Assembly: GCF_042665155.1 (NCBI RefSeq)
Contig: NZ_JBHTCG010000013.1
Location: 166,033-230,032 of the forward strand
Direction of reading: 5' to 3'
Length of the DNA: 64,000 nt
DNA from: Sphaerisporangium rhizosphaerae
GTDB lineage: Bacteria; Actinomycetota; Actinomycetes; Streptosporangiales; Streptosporangiaceae
A program made the translations under genes and the position numbers. Shown here piece after piece: positions 34,504 through 44,500 of the stretch (position 1 is its first letter; every line of letters begins with the position of its first letter). A model generated the notes under the pieces. That model was not told where the DNA came from, did not search any database, and saw nothing but the letters and a program-made list of their open reading frames with translations.

Positions 34504-35295
34504 CTACCAGTTGATGCGCTGGCTCGGCCCCCCGGTGCAGGGGACCGATATGACGGGTGTTCCGTTGGCGTAGCTGCTCACGTCCACACACGCCCCACTT
34601 GAGCTGACGGTTTCGCTGCTGAAATAGCGGAACTGGGACGCGAAGTTGCATGAGATGAGGAAAAGGTGACCGTCGTCTCCGAGACACTTTCCACTGGCGA
34701 CATTGCGGATGGCGCCGCCAAGGTCCCACCGGAACCGCTGGCTCGGCTGGCCGGCGCAATCCCACAGGATGACCGGCGTGTAGTCCGCATAGGAGGACAC
34801 GTCCCAGCACTTGTCTCCGGCGACATGACGGAAGTTCCAACTGAACTGCTGGCTGGGCTGCCCCAGGCAGTCCGCGAGAATCAATTGCGTTCCCGCGGCG
34901 TAGCTACGCACATCGAGACAGCGGGCACCGGCGGTGCTGCGGAGCACGCCATCCCACCACTCCCAGCGTTGGCTGGCCCGGCCGTGGCAATCCCACAAGA
35001 CGGCCGGCGTGCCTGCGGCGTAGCTGCTGACGTCGAGGCATCGGTTGCCGGCGATGGACCTGATCGTGCCATCGGTCGCGCGACGCAATTGCTGGCTCTC
35101 CCGGCCGTGACAGTCCCACAGGACAACGGGCGTCCCGTTCGCGTAGGAGCTCACATCCAGGCATCGGCCGCCGATCACGCTGTAGATGGCTTTGGGTGAG
35201 ATCGTCGCCGCATGAGCAGCGGAGATTGGCGCGGTCACCGAGAGAAGAGCGGCAACAGCCACTACAACTCGCAGAAGACGCCTTTTCCACATCAT
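34504..35295 (-). CDS. Secreted ricin-type beta-trefoil lectin
   Basis: 263-aa secreted protein: signal peptide to about residue 30 (SAAHA-A), then nothing but about six ricin B-type repeats of 38-42 residues, each with CLDVSSYAxGTP and LWDCxGxxSQ-type sequence. This makes two beta-trefoil (CBM13-like) folds that bind galactose, xylan or similar sugars. No enzyme domain is attached. AAAGGGGAAGGG precedes tandem ATGs at 35295/35292. First of three secreted-protein genes divergent from the AfsR/SARP-type regulator. Confidence 0.88.
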   Translation of the reverse strand: MMWKRRLLRVVVAVAALLSVTAPISAAHAATISPKAIYSVIGGRCLDVSSYANGTPVVLWDCHGRESQQLRRATDGTIRSIAGNRCLDVSSYAAGTPAVLWDCHGRASQRWEWWDGVLRSTAGARCLDVRSYAAGTQLILADCLGQPSQQFSWNFRHVAGDKCWDVSSYADYTPVILWDCAGQPSQRFRWDLGGAIRNVASGKCLGDDGHLFLISCNFASQFRYFSSETVSSSGACVDVSSYANGTPVISVPCTGGPSQRINW

Positions 35296-35488
35296 CCCTT
35301 CCCCTTTCGTGGTAGACGCAAGTGTTGTCGGAATGTAGGTGGTAGACGCATCGGGTGCCCCGCGGCCTTCCGAGTGGCACCCGAACGTAAGGGAATCCGG
35401 TATGGCGGGAAGCGGGCATAGGAATGGGCATCCCGAAAACCTGTGACGCTACGCCGTTGAAGGTCCTGGAAAACCGAGCCGGCATGGG

Positions 35489-36043
35489 TCAGGGTCGGTG
35501 GAAGACGAGGACGGTGATGTTCTCCTGGCCGCCGTTGTCGTCCCGCTTGGGGTCGTTGACCTGGAATCGGAGGCGACCACTCGACGAGCCCCGGTAGGTG
35601 TAGCAAGGGCTGTTGGATCCGACAGGCCGCCACGCGGTCGTGCTGATCTCCCCGTCGTCGAGCCGGATCGGCCGCTTCGTGACCTGCGAGAACGCCTTCA
35701 CCATCAGCACGTACGGTGCGAGCGTCGGCGCCGGCCAGCCGGGCCCGGCGATCTGACCCTCGTCGCCGTCCGGGTCCTTCGTGGTGCCCCACCAGTTGAT
35801 GCGCAGGATGGAGAAGTCGTCGGTGCGCGCGGAGAAGACGTCGCCTGGGACGAGCGTGCCGACGCTCACCCCCCGGGAGTCCTCCCCGTCGAGGGTGGCG
35901 TGCAGGACGCGGTCGGGGGAGTCCCCGCCGTCGCAGTGGTCGAACGGGGTGCGGACGGTCGCGCTCGCCGGCACCGTGGCGAACCCGGTCGCCAAGGGCA
36001 GCGCGAGGGCTGCTGCGGCGGCGAGAAGTCGGCGTGCTTTCAT
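35489..36043 (-). CDS. Secreted protein of unknown family
   Basis: 184-aa protein with signal peptide (cleavage near PASA-T, about residue 27). The mature part has DHCDGGDSPDRVLHA, LRINWWGT and RLRFQVNDPKRDD segments, suggesting a beta-rich extracellular domain with one likely disulfide (DHC... and PCYTY). AAGGAG precedes ATG 36043. I do not recognise the family. Confidence 0.72.
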   Translation of the reverse strand: MKARRLLAAAAALALPLATGFATVPASATVRTPFDHCDGGDSPDRVLHATLDGEDSRGVSVGTLVPGDVFSARTDDFSILRINWWGTTKDPDGDEGQIAGPGWPAPTLAPYVLMVKAFSQVTKRPIRLDDGEISTTAWRPVGSNSPCYTYRGSSSGRLRFQVNDPKRDDNGGQENITVLVFHRP

Positions 36044-36239
36044 GGTGATCTCCTTGTCTGCCAGAGAGAAGTGGATAAGTGGTACGACCGGGACTCCGGT
36101 ACGACCGCATGCCGAAACAGGTCCAAGCGAGTCGATCGGCGCATCACGCCTCACTCGCCGACCGCTGCTGACGACGGCATCGTCGCGCGGGGACACGCAG
36201 TGGACCGAGACGTCGACCGGGTTGGACGCCGTTGTCGTA

Positions 36240-36620
36240 CTAGACGGCCACGCTGATCCGCCGGACGCTCTGGTGGACGGCCGCAGTGATCCGCCGGACG
36301 ATCCAGTGGCTCTGCAGCGCCATGCACCGACTGCCGCCATCCAGCGTGAAGTCGACCCGGTGCCACCGGTAGGCGCGGTTGGCCGTGCAGAGCCGCCGGC
36401 GTAGCGTGACCGGCGCCCGCCCCACGTCGACCGAGAGCGGGAACCGGAACGTCACGCGCCGTCCGGTCCTGTCCATCGCGTGGCCACTGACGCAGCGGCC
36501 GGCGAATGAGCTGCGGTCGGCGCTGAGCCACAGCCGGCTGATCGGACTCGAGTCGGCCGTCGCCGTCGTCGGCGCCGGTACGGCAGGCAGGAGCACGCTC
36601 GCTAAGACGGCTGCCACCAT
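36240..36620 (-). CDS. Small secreted protein
   Basis: 126-aa protein with a signal peptide ending near TATA-DS (about residue 22). The mature part has three cysteines (GRCVSGH, RRLCTANRAYRWHRV, GSRCMALQ) and no family I recognise. AAGGACGA precedes ATG 36620. The next gene upstream on the other strand is the AfsR/SARP regulator at 36726, 105 bp away. Confidence 0.6.
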   Translation of the reverse strand: MVAAVLASVLLPAVPAPTTATADSSPISRLWLSADRSSFAGRCVSGHAMDRTGRRVTFRFPLSVDVGRAPVTLRRRLCTANRAYRWHRVDFTLDGGSRCMALQSHWIVRRITAAVHQSVRRISVAV

Positions 36621-36725
36621 CTTCGTCCTTCGTCGTTTTCATGGTCCCCCTTACGGAGCGAGGTGATACGACGATGAGTGAGAGGCAGGCGAAAAACCTT
36701 GAGCAATCCTTGAATGGGAGAACGC

Positions 36726-39700
36726 GTGGAGTTCAGGCTGCTCGGCTGGGTCGGACTGGAGGACGGCGGCCGCAAGGTCGACACCGGGCACAGCCGGCAG
36801 CGCTGCGTTCTGGCCGCGCTGCTGATCGACGCTCGTGAGCCGGTGATGACCGCCGAACTGGTGTCCCGCGTGTGGGGCGGCGATCCGCCCGACTCGGCGC
36901 TCAACGTGCTCTACGGCTACGTCACCCGGTTGCGCAAGGTCCTCGCACCCTCCGGGGTCCGGCTCCTGCGCCGCGGCGGCGGCTACCTCATCGACGTCGA
37001 CCCCGCCCTCGTCGACGCGCTGCGCTTCAAGCGCTTACAGGCCACGGACCCCGCCGCGGCGCTGGAGGCATGGCGGGGCAAGCCGCTACCCGGCATCGAG
37101 AGCGAGTGGGCGGATCAGGTCCGTGCCGATCTGATCGCGCTCCACCTGTCGGCGCAGGTCCGGCTCGCCGAGGAGGAGACGGCCCATGGCCGTCACACCG
37201 CCGCCGTGGACAGGCTGAACGGCGTGCTCGCCGAGCATCCGCTTGAGGAGCGCGTCGTGGCGGTGCTGATGACCGCGCTGTTCCGCGCCGGGAACACGCC
37301 GCAGGCCCTGGACTGCTACCTGACCTTCCGCCGGCGTCTGTCCGACGAGCTGGGTATCGAGCCAGGATCGCGGCTGCGCCTGCTCCACCAGCGCATACTC
37401 GAAGGTGACAGCGCCCTGGACCGGCAGGAGGCCGCGCCCGTTCCGGCCGGCCTGCCGTACGACGTGCCGGGATTCGTCGGGCGTGCCACGGAGTTGGCGG
37501 AGATGAACCGGGTGCTGGGCGGCCGGACGCCGCTGGTGATCTCCGCGATCGAGGGCATGGCGGGCGTCGGCAAGTCGGCGCTCGCCGTGCGCTGGGCGCA
37601 CCGGGTGCGCGAGCGCTTTCCCGATGGCAGCCTCTACGCCGACCTCGGCGGCCATGCGCCGACCGGTCCCGCGGACCCGGCGCGCGTGCTCGGCGACTTC
37701 CTCGCCGCACTCGGCACCGCGCCGGCCCGCATCCCCGGCGGGCTCGAGGCCCGCTCGGCGCTCTTCCGCGCCCTGCTCGACCAGCGCAGGATTCTCGTCG
37801 TCCTCGACAACGCCCGTTCCGAGCAGCAGGTGAGGCCGCTGCTCCCGACGGCGGACGGCTGCGCCACGGTGATCACCAGCCGCGTGCCGCTCCATGGCCT
37901 GGTCGTCCGCGAGCGCGCACAACGCATCGTCATCGGCACGCTCACCCCGGCCGAGGCCGAGTCACTGCTGCGCACCTTCGTCCGGTACGGCGACGCCACG
38001 TCGTTACGAGAGCTGGCGCGGCTGTGCGCCCACCTGCCGGTGGCGCTGTGCGTCGCGGGTGAGAAGGCAGGGCGCGGCGACCGCCCCCTGCCCGAACTGG
38101 TGGCCGAGCTCCGGACGGCGAGCAACAGGCTGGACCTGCTCGAGGTGGCGGGCGATCCGCTCAGCAGCGTGCGGGCCGTGTTCTCCTGGTCCTACCGCAC
38201 GCTGCCAGAGCCGGTGGCCTCGATGTTCCGGCGACTGGGCGCGCACCCGGGTCCCGACATCGAGCCCGGCGCCGCGGCGGTACTGGCAGGCTGCTCGACC
38301 GGCGAGGCCGCCGACCTGCTCGGAGCTCTCGCCGAGGCGCGGCTGATCGAGCCATACCGGCCCGGCCGGTGGCGCATGCACGACCTCCTGCGCGCCTACT
38401 CCGTCGAGTGCGGCGGTGAACAGGACGAGGCCGTGGCGCGGCTGCTCGACCATTACCTCGACCGCCTGTCCTCCGCCATCGGTCTCGCCCTGCCAGGAGA
38501 GGTCGTCATCCGGCCCGACGCCGAACCGTTCCCCGGCCCGGCGCAGGCGCAGGCTTGGATGGAGGCCGAGCGCTCCAACCTGGTGGCAGCCGCCGACATG
38601 GCGCTCACCCGTTCACCCGCGCTCGGCAGGGACCTCGGCCGGATGCTGGTGCGGCACCTCGACATGGCCGGCCAGCAGGAGGAGGCCCGGCGTCTCTACC
38701 GCAGCGCGGCAGATGCCGCGCGCGCCGCGGGAGACCTGATGGGAGAAGCATCGGCGCTCACCGCGCTCAGCGTGGCGCTGATCCGCAATGGCGAACTGGA
38801 CGAGGCGCACGACGGCTTGCGCCGTGCCGTGGAGCTCTGGGAAACCCTGGATGATCCACGCAGCCAGGGGAGCGCGCTGGGCAACATCGCGTTGGTCCAG
38901 GTGCACCGGGGGCAGTACGCAGCCGCGCGGGCGGATCTCGAGCGCGCGGCCGCCCTGTTCGAGCGCAGCGGCCACCTGTCCGGCCAGGCCAACGTGCTCA
39001 ACCACATCGGTGAGATCCACTGGCGCACCGGCGCCTACCGGCTCGCCGTCCCACTGCACGAGAGGGCGATGGAGATCACCGCCGAGATCGGAGACCGGGC
39101 GGGCGTGGCGGTCTCCTGCGGCGACATCGGCAACGCCCTGTTCCGGCTCGGCGAGTACAGCGAAGCCCTGGAACACCTGGAAGCCTCCCGGGAGCTGGCC
39201 AGGTCGATCTCCTACGTCTACGCCGAGCTGACCTCCATGGTCAACATCGGCCGGGTGCGTGCCGCGACCGGCGACCTCCAGGCGGCCTACGACCTCTACC
39301 AGGAGGTGCTCACCGCGCTACGCGAGGCCGAGGACCGTGACATGGAGGCGGAGACGCTCGACTGTCTCGGCGAGATCCACCTGGCGTGGGGGGAACACGA
39401 GCGCGCACTCGACCACCATCGACGCGCCCTGGAGCTGTTCCGCGCGTCCGGCAGCCACACGTTCGAGGCCAGCGCACTCAACGGGCTGGGCGAGGTACAG
39501 CGCGCCCTCGGACATCCGAAGGAGGCGGCTGCCCGGCATCAGGAGGCCCTGGAGCTCACGCAGGCCATGGGCGACCGATTCCAACAGGCCCGCGCCCTAG
39601 CCGGCCTGGCCCGACTCCGAGCCGACCAGGGCCTACCGGCAAAGGAGTGGCAGGAGGCCCTGCGGCTCATGAACGACATGGAACTCCCCGAAGCGACCCA

Positions 39701-39761
39701 GCTACGAAGGCAGCTGAACGCCCCTCTTCACAGTGGGAAGGAAGGACAGCAGCCCATATGA
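36726..39761 (+). CDS. AfsR/SARP-type regulator: OmpR-like HTH, BTAD, NB-ARC, TPR
   Basis: 1011-aa regulator. Residues about 1-92 are the OmpR-like SARP DNA-binding domain (CVLAALLIDAREPVMTAELVSRVWG...YGYVTRLRKVL), 93-230 the bacterial transcriptional activator domain, then an NB-ARC ATPase (P-loop GMAGVGKS 277-284; RILVVLDNARSEQQVRPLLP) and about eight TPRs from 640 to 1000. This is the AfsR layout, a pleiotropic activator in actinomycetes. GTG 36726 is preferred to ATG 36714 since GGGAGA lies between them. No biosynthetic cluster adjoins; the divergent secreted proteins may be its targets. Confidence 0.9.
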   Translation: MEFRLLGWVGLEDGGRKVDTGHSRQRCVLAALLIDAREPVMTAELVSRVWGGDPPDSALNVLYGYVTRLRKVLAPSGVRLLRRGGGYLIDVDPALVDALRFKRLQATDPAAALEAWRGKPLPGIESEWADQVRADLIALHLSAQVRLAEEETAHGRHTAAVDRLNGVLAEHPLEERVVAVLMTALFRAGNTPQALDCYLTFRRRLSDELGIEPGSRLRLLHQRILEGDSALDRQEAAPVPAGLPYDVPGFVGRATELAEMNRVLGGRTPLVISAIEGMAGVGKSALAVRWAHRVRERFPDGSLYADLGGHAPTGPADPARVLGDFLAALGTAPARIPGGLEARSALFRALLDQRRILVVLDNARSEQQVRPLLPTADGCATVITSRVPLHGLVVRERAQRIVIGTLTPAEAESLLRTFVRYGDATSLRELARLCAHLPVALCVAGEKAGRGDRPLPELVAELRTASNRLDLLEVAGDPLSSVRAVFSWSYRTLPEPVASMFRRLGAHPGPDIEPGAAAVLAGCSTGEAADLLGALAEARLIEPYRPGRWRMHDLLRAYSVECGGEQDEAVARLLDHYLDRLSSAIGLALPGEVVIRPDAEPFPGPAQAQAWMEAERSNLVAAADMALTRSPALGRDLGRMLVRHLDMAGQQEEARRLYRSAADAARAAGDLMGEASALTALSVALIRNGELDEAHDGLRRAVELWETLDDPRSQGSALGNIALVQVHRGQYAAARADLERAAALFERSGHLSGQANVLNHIGEIHWRTGAYRLAVPLHERAMEITAEIGDRAGVAVSCGDIGNALFRLGEYSEALEHLEASRELARSISYVYAELTSMVNIGRVRAATGDLQAAYDLYQEVLTALREAEDRDMEAETLDCLGEIHLAWGEHERALDHHRRALELFRASGSHTFEASALNGLGEVQRALGHPKEAAARHQEALELTQAMGDRFQQARALAGLARLRADQGLPAKEWQEALRLMNDMELPEATQLRRQLNAPLHSGKEGQQPI

Positions 39762-39802
39762 GCCGTTGGGACAACTGCACGCACCAATCCCTGGTACAAG
39801 AG

Positions 39803-39820
39803 GACCGTCGGATTAGAAGT
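39803..39820. repeat. Left att candidate (18 bp)
   Basis: GACCGTCGGATTAGAAGT, identical to the anticodon-loop part of tRNA-Arg at 61282-61299; flanking bases differ on both sides. It lies 42 bp after the end of the AfsR-type gene. The rest of 39762-40219 shows no gene I can support. Confidence 0.65.
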
Positions 39821-40219
39821 GGAACGCCGACCACCACACCCATGCCCCTCCTGACCTGCACCGCAGCCCTTCGACAACCGCTCGGCCGTCGGCCCCATCC
39901 CGCGCATATCCCGCAATGGCGCCCAGTCCCGTCACCCAGTGGGCCGGGCCGAGGAACGAGGCCCGGACCTCCGATCGCCCCCAACCCCGCACGACGACCA
40001 ACCACCGCATGGCGATCGTCAGGCCGGTGGACGAGGGGCCGGTCATAGTGCGTACCAAACCGCATCGGCGGCTCGGTCATCGACGGTGCCCCCAGGTGCT
40101 GAGGTCGGTTCAGCTTGATATATGGTCGTACGCCCGAAGACCTCAGGCTGACAAGGCGGAATGATCAGGCCCCACATCAGCCCCTGACTGACCTTCCGTG
40201 ACCAGCACGTCCTTGATGA

Positions 40220-40900
40220 TCACCCTGGAGCCGGAGTGCCCCCGCCGGAGGCGTCTTGCCGTGCCTCGTCGCGACGCTTCTTGAATTGGTTGAACCTTCC
40301 GGTGAAGACGTACAGGTAATCCATGAGTGCTTCGGCTAGATCGAGCGCGTCTTGTGCATCCTGGCGAGCCACAGGACGCCCTGTGAAGTGTGCAGCATCG
40401 TTGCCGAGGACGCGTAGCTCCTGAGCCCATTCGAGCAATCGCCCCTCGATCAGTCCTTGGCGTGCCATCTCTTCGAGTCCGCCGACTAGGTTTCTGGCCT
40501 GCACGTTGTGATCAGCGCAGACACCTTCGAGAGCGCGTCTGACCATTACGACGGTTGCTGTGTAGGCATTGGCGTTGAAGCAAAGCTGTGCCTCCTGGTG
40601 CTCTCGCCGAAGCTCCGAGGGGATCGCCAGCGACCTCTCCTGACCTCGCTGATCCGAGAACGGCCAGATCACGCTAGCTCTGGTTGATCGAACGACTTCT
40701 ACTTCCTGGTAGTCGTCCCAGATGACTTCTTGGAAGAGGGCTACGGGTGCGAAGCAGTTGTTGCATGTGGCGACGGCGAGACGGATCTTCCTCTCATCGT
40801 GGAGTCCGGTTGCACCGCTGATGAAGGCTGCTTGCTCTTCGGCGGCCTGGTCCTCCGCGCATGCCCAGCATCTGATCTCGTAGGTGAATGGCGAAGTCAC
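40220..40900 (-). CDS. DUF4145 protein with zinc-ribbon-like N-terminus
   Basis: 226-aa protein. Residues about 8-65 have CWAC and CNNC pairs, probably a zinc ribbon; residues about 115-205 are the DUF4145 helical domain (YTATVVMVRRALEGVCADH...LIEGRLLEWAQELRVLGNDAAHF). DUF4145 is common beside restriction and other defence genes and resembles HEPN-type helical bundles; a canonical RX4-6H is not visible. GTG 40900 is chosen since sequence upstream is unlike coding DNA; no clear ribosome site. Near the left end of the AICE, divergent from the helicase gene. Confidence 0.75.
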   Translation of the reverse strand: MTSPFTYEIRCWACAEDQAAEEQAAFISGATGLHDERKIRLAVATCNNCFAPVALFQEVIWDDYQEVEVVRSTRASVIWPFSDQRGQERSLAIPSELRREHQEAQLCFNANAYTATVVMVRRALEGVCADHNVQARNLVGGLEEMARQGLIEGRLLEWAQELRVLGNDAAHFTGRPVARQDAQDALDLAEALMDYLYVFTGRFNQFKKRRDEARQDASGGGTPAPG

Positions 40901-41533
40901 GGTGACACGGTATCGATAGGCGTTTGGTGGAAGATAGCGGTTTGCGTGACAGCGCGGCCCAAGTCGCCGGCGGCCGGGACCGGCCCCCAGGCCGCATGCC
41001 CGGCCGCCGAGCGGACGCCGGGCCGCGAGGCGGCGCGCAGCGCCGCCCTTGATCACCTATAAGCGCAACTCGGCAAGGCAAGCCTGCGTCCAACACTGGC
41101 GAGCAGGGGAACGCGGGCGGATCTGCCGTGTTTCAGGGTCAGGCTTGAGCGGAGGATCCGGTCTGCTCGGCGTGGGTCGATGTCCTCCGCCGTCTTGGTA
41201 GTCGATACGGACGGTGCCAACCGGCGTTATCAACCAGGCGTAGAGAGGCCACGCCCTCAATCAGCACAAGGACGGTGACGAGGATGTGGCCTACGTCGTG
41301 CTCAACCCATAGGAAGCAGCACCATGCGCTGGTGATGTCAGCCCACCGCTCATATCAACCGTCACTTCCCCGGCCTAACAGCATGGCGCCACGCGTCGCG
41401 TTAACGGTTCAGCTGATGGATGCCGGCTGGTTGACCGAATTGTCCGAATCTGCTGCGGCGCTTCCGTACCGTGCCCATTCCGATACGCGGGAGACACTAT
41501 GCCAGCCGAGAGGTCGTCGGCCAGGATGGGCGC
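40901..41533. other. 633-bp intergenic region
   Basis: Between the divergent DUF4145 and PLD-helicase genes. Short reading frames on both strands look random and none has a family resemblance. It must hold both promoters; I see no clear operator palindrome. Confidence 0.4.
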
Positions 41534-44500
41534 GTGACCAGGATTTTTGACAACATCAAGGATAAGTTGGGCGAGCACCTGCAAGTGACCCTGCAGGAGT
41601 TCGAGCGCATGGACGTAGCAGTCGGATACTTCAACCTTCGTGGCTGGCGGATCTTCGACCAGATCGTCCGTGAGAAAACAACAGGTGATGGGCCGACCGT
41701 CCGGATCCTGATCGGTATGGTCACAGCCGGCCCGCAGGATGAGACGCTTGAGCACTTGCAAGCCGCGGTCGATGGCGCTGGGCGCCCCGAAGCCGACGCT
41801 ACGGTGGCGCGGGATCGTAAAGCACAGTTCCTGGACCAGCTGCGGACCCAGTTGATGCGTGGGCTTCCCTCAGCCAGTGACAGAGCGACGCTGCAATCAC
41901 TGCGTAGCTTCCTTGCCGATAACAATGTGGCGATCAGGGTCTTTACCCGGCGCCCGCTACACGGCAAGACGTACATCTTCCACCGGGTGGACTCGAACAA
42001 CCCGATCATCGGCTTCGTGGGCTCATCCAACCTCACCGCCCCCGGGCTGACGCACAACCTCGAGCTGAACGTTGATGTCGTCGACAGCACGGCGGCCGCA
42101 AACCTCGCCGAGTGGTTCGAGAACCGATGGGACGACAAGTTCAGTCGCCCGGTCACCGCCGACATCCTCGCCCTGCTCGATGAGTCGTGGGCCACAGCGG
42201 AGCCACGGCGGCCCTACGAGGTCTTCCTGAAGGTCTGCTACGACCTCTCCCGCGACGTTCGTGAAGGGCTGGCCGAGTACTCCATTCCGCCGGAGATCGG
42301 CTCACGTCTGCTTGACTACCAAACGACGGCGGTGCGAACACTGGCCCGGCGAATCATGACCCGCGGGGGGACCATGCTCGGCGACGTCGTCGGCCTGGGC
42401 AAGACCCTCACTGCAATCGCGGTGGCGCTGATGCTTCGCGACGAGCACGGCTATATGCCATTGGTGGTGTGCCCCAAGAACCTCGTGTCTATGTGGGAGG
42501 AGCACCTCGAAGCATACGAATTGCACGGACGAGTGGTCGCCTACAGCATGGCCCACGCCATCCTGCCCGAACTACGGCGTTACGGGTTCGTCATCGTGGA
42601 CGAGTCACACACCCTCCGCAACGACACCCGACGCGACTACAAGGCCGTCCAAGACTACATACATGCCAACGAGTCCAAGACCCTGCTGCTTACCGCGACA
42701 CCGTATAACATCCGCTTCCTGGACGTCGCGAACCAACTCGGGTTGTACATAGACGAGGACGAGGACCTCGGCATCACGCCCACGAAGGCGCTAGCGCAGG
42801 ACCCGAGATTGGCGGACAAGGTTGACGGCAAGATCACTACGCTGGCTGCCTTCCGCAGGTCCGAGGATCCGGACGATTGGAAGCGGCTCATGAGCGAGCA
42901 CTTGGTGCGCCGCACCCGGTCGTTCATCAGGAGCAGCTATGCGAAGACCGACGATGACGGGCTTGAGTACCTCGAGTTCTCTGATGGTAGGCGGTTCCGA
43001 TTCCCAGCCCGCGAACCGCGCCCAATCTCCCACTCGTTCGGCCAGAACGATCCGGCGTCTATCATGGCCGACGACGATACCCTGAGAACCTTGACCGCCT
43101 TGAGCTTGCCTCGCTACCAGATGGGCAAGTACCTAATCAAAAACCCCGAACTGAACGACGATGAGCGCCTCTTCGTGGAGAACCTTAACCGTGGCCGTGG
43201 CCAGGTCGCTGGCTTCGTGCGCACCACGTTCTACAAGCGCCTGTCGTCGTGCGGGTACTCCTTCACGCTGTCGCTGCGCCGACACATCGCTCGCAACGAA
43301 CTGTTCACTTATGCGATCGACCAAGGGCTCCCCATTCCCACTGGCACGATCGTTGATACCAACCTCGTCGACGATGACGATCCCACAGCATCCGAGCTGG
43401 ACACCGCCGAGCGGCTTGGTGATGACCCGGCTCGACGGTACGAGGCACTGTCGTCCGCGGCCCCCAACAGCGTGACATGGGTCCGGCCAAGCATGTTCAC
43501 AGCGGCCCTGCGTGCGGACCTCGACCGGGACACCGCCGCACTGAGGGGACTGCTGGTCTCCTACGGGGGCTGGTCTGCTGATGTGGACTCCAAGCTCGCG
43601 GCGCTGCTCAAATTGATTCAGAAGACTCATCCGGACGAGAAGATCCTGGTCTTCACCGAGTATAAAGACACCGCCACATACGTGGGCGCCGAACTGAAGG
43701 CCGCAGGCGTCAGCGCAGTTGGCGTGGTGACAGGCGACAGCGACAATCCCACCGCTCTCGCCCACCGCTTCGCACCAGCCTCCAACACCCTTCCAGGGCA
43801 TGAGGTCCATAGCACCGCCGACGAACTTCGGATCCTGATTGCAACTGATGTCCTCAGCGAGGGCCAGAACCTTCAAGATGCGTACATCGTCGTTAATTAC
43901 GACCTGCCCTGGGCGATCATCCGACTGATCCAAAGGGCCGGTCGTGTCGACCGCATCGGGCAACAGTCCGATCAAGTATTCATCTACTCGTTCTTCCATG
44001 AGTCAGTTGACGCGGTGATCTCGCTGCGCCAGCGGATTGCAGCGAGGCTTAGCGCAAATGCGGAGGCTTTCGGCTCTGACGAGCAGTTCTTCGGCACGGA
44101 TGGTGAGGTGAAGGCCATCACGGACCTGTACAACGGCACCCTCGACGACCTCGACGCTGCTGAGGAGGTGGATGCGTCCAGTCTCGCTTACCAATACTGG
44201 CGCGCAGCCGAGCAATTGGATCCGGCATACGCCGAACGTGTGGCAGCCTTACCGGACATGATTGACGCTACACGTCGGCGTCGGGTCACCGACATGGACG
44301 ATGGCGTGCTCTGTTACGTGCGTACTGAAGCCGGCATCGATGGTTTCGCGTTCGCAAACCCTGATGGGGAGCCTCGACTGCTCACCGGACACGAGGTGCT
44401 GCGTGCGTTCGAGTCGACGCCCGACGAGCCTGGCCTGGAGATTCGCCCAGACCACGAGGACCTTGTCAAGGAACTCGTCCGCGGAGTCCTGGCCACACCC

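Noticed and set aside
36726..39761. AfsR/SARP gene as sign of an antibiotic cluster
   Set aside because: No synthase, NRPS, PKS or tailoring genes adjoin it in this window.
39762..40219. Short open frames between the AfsR-type gene and DUF4145
   Set aside because: Pro/Arg-rich random-looking translations on both strands; the only clear signal is the 18-bp att sequence.
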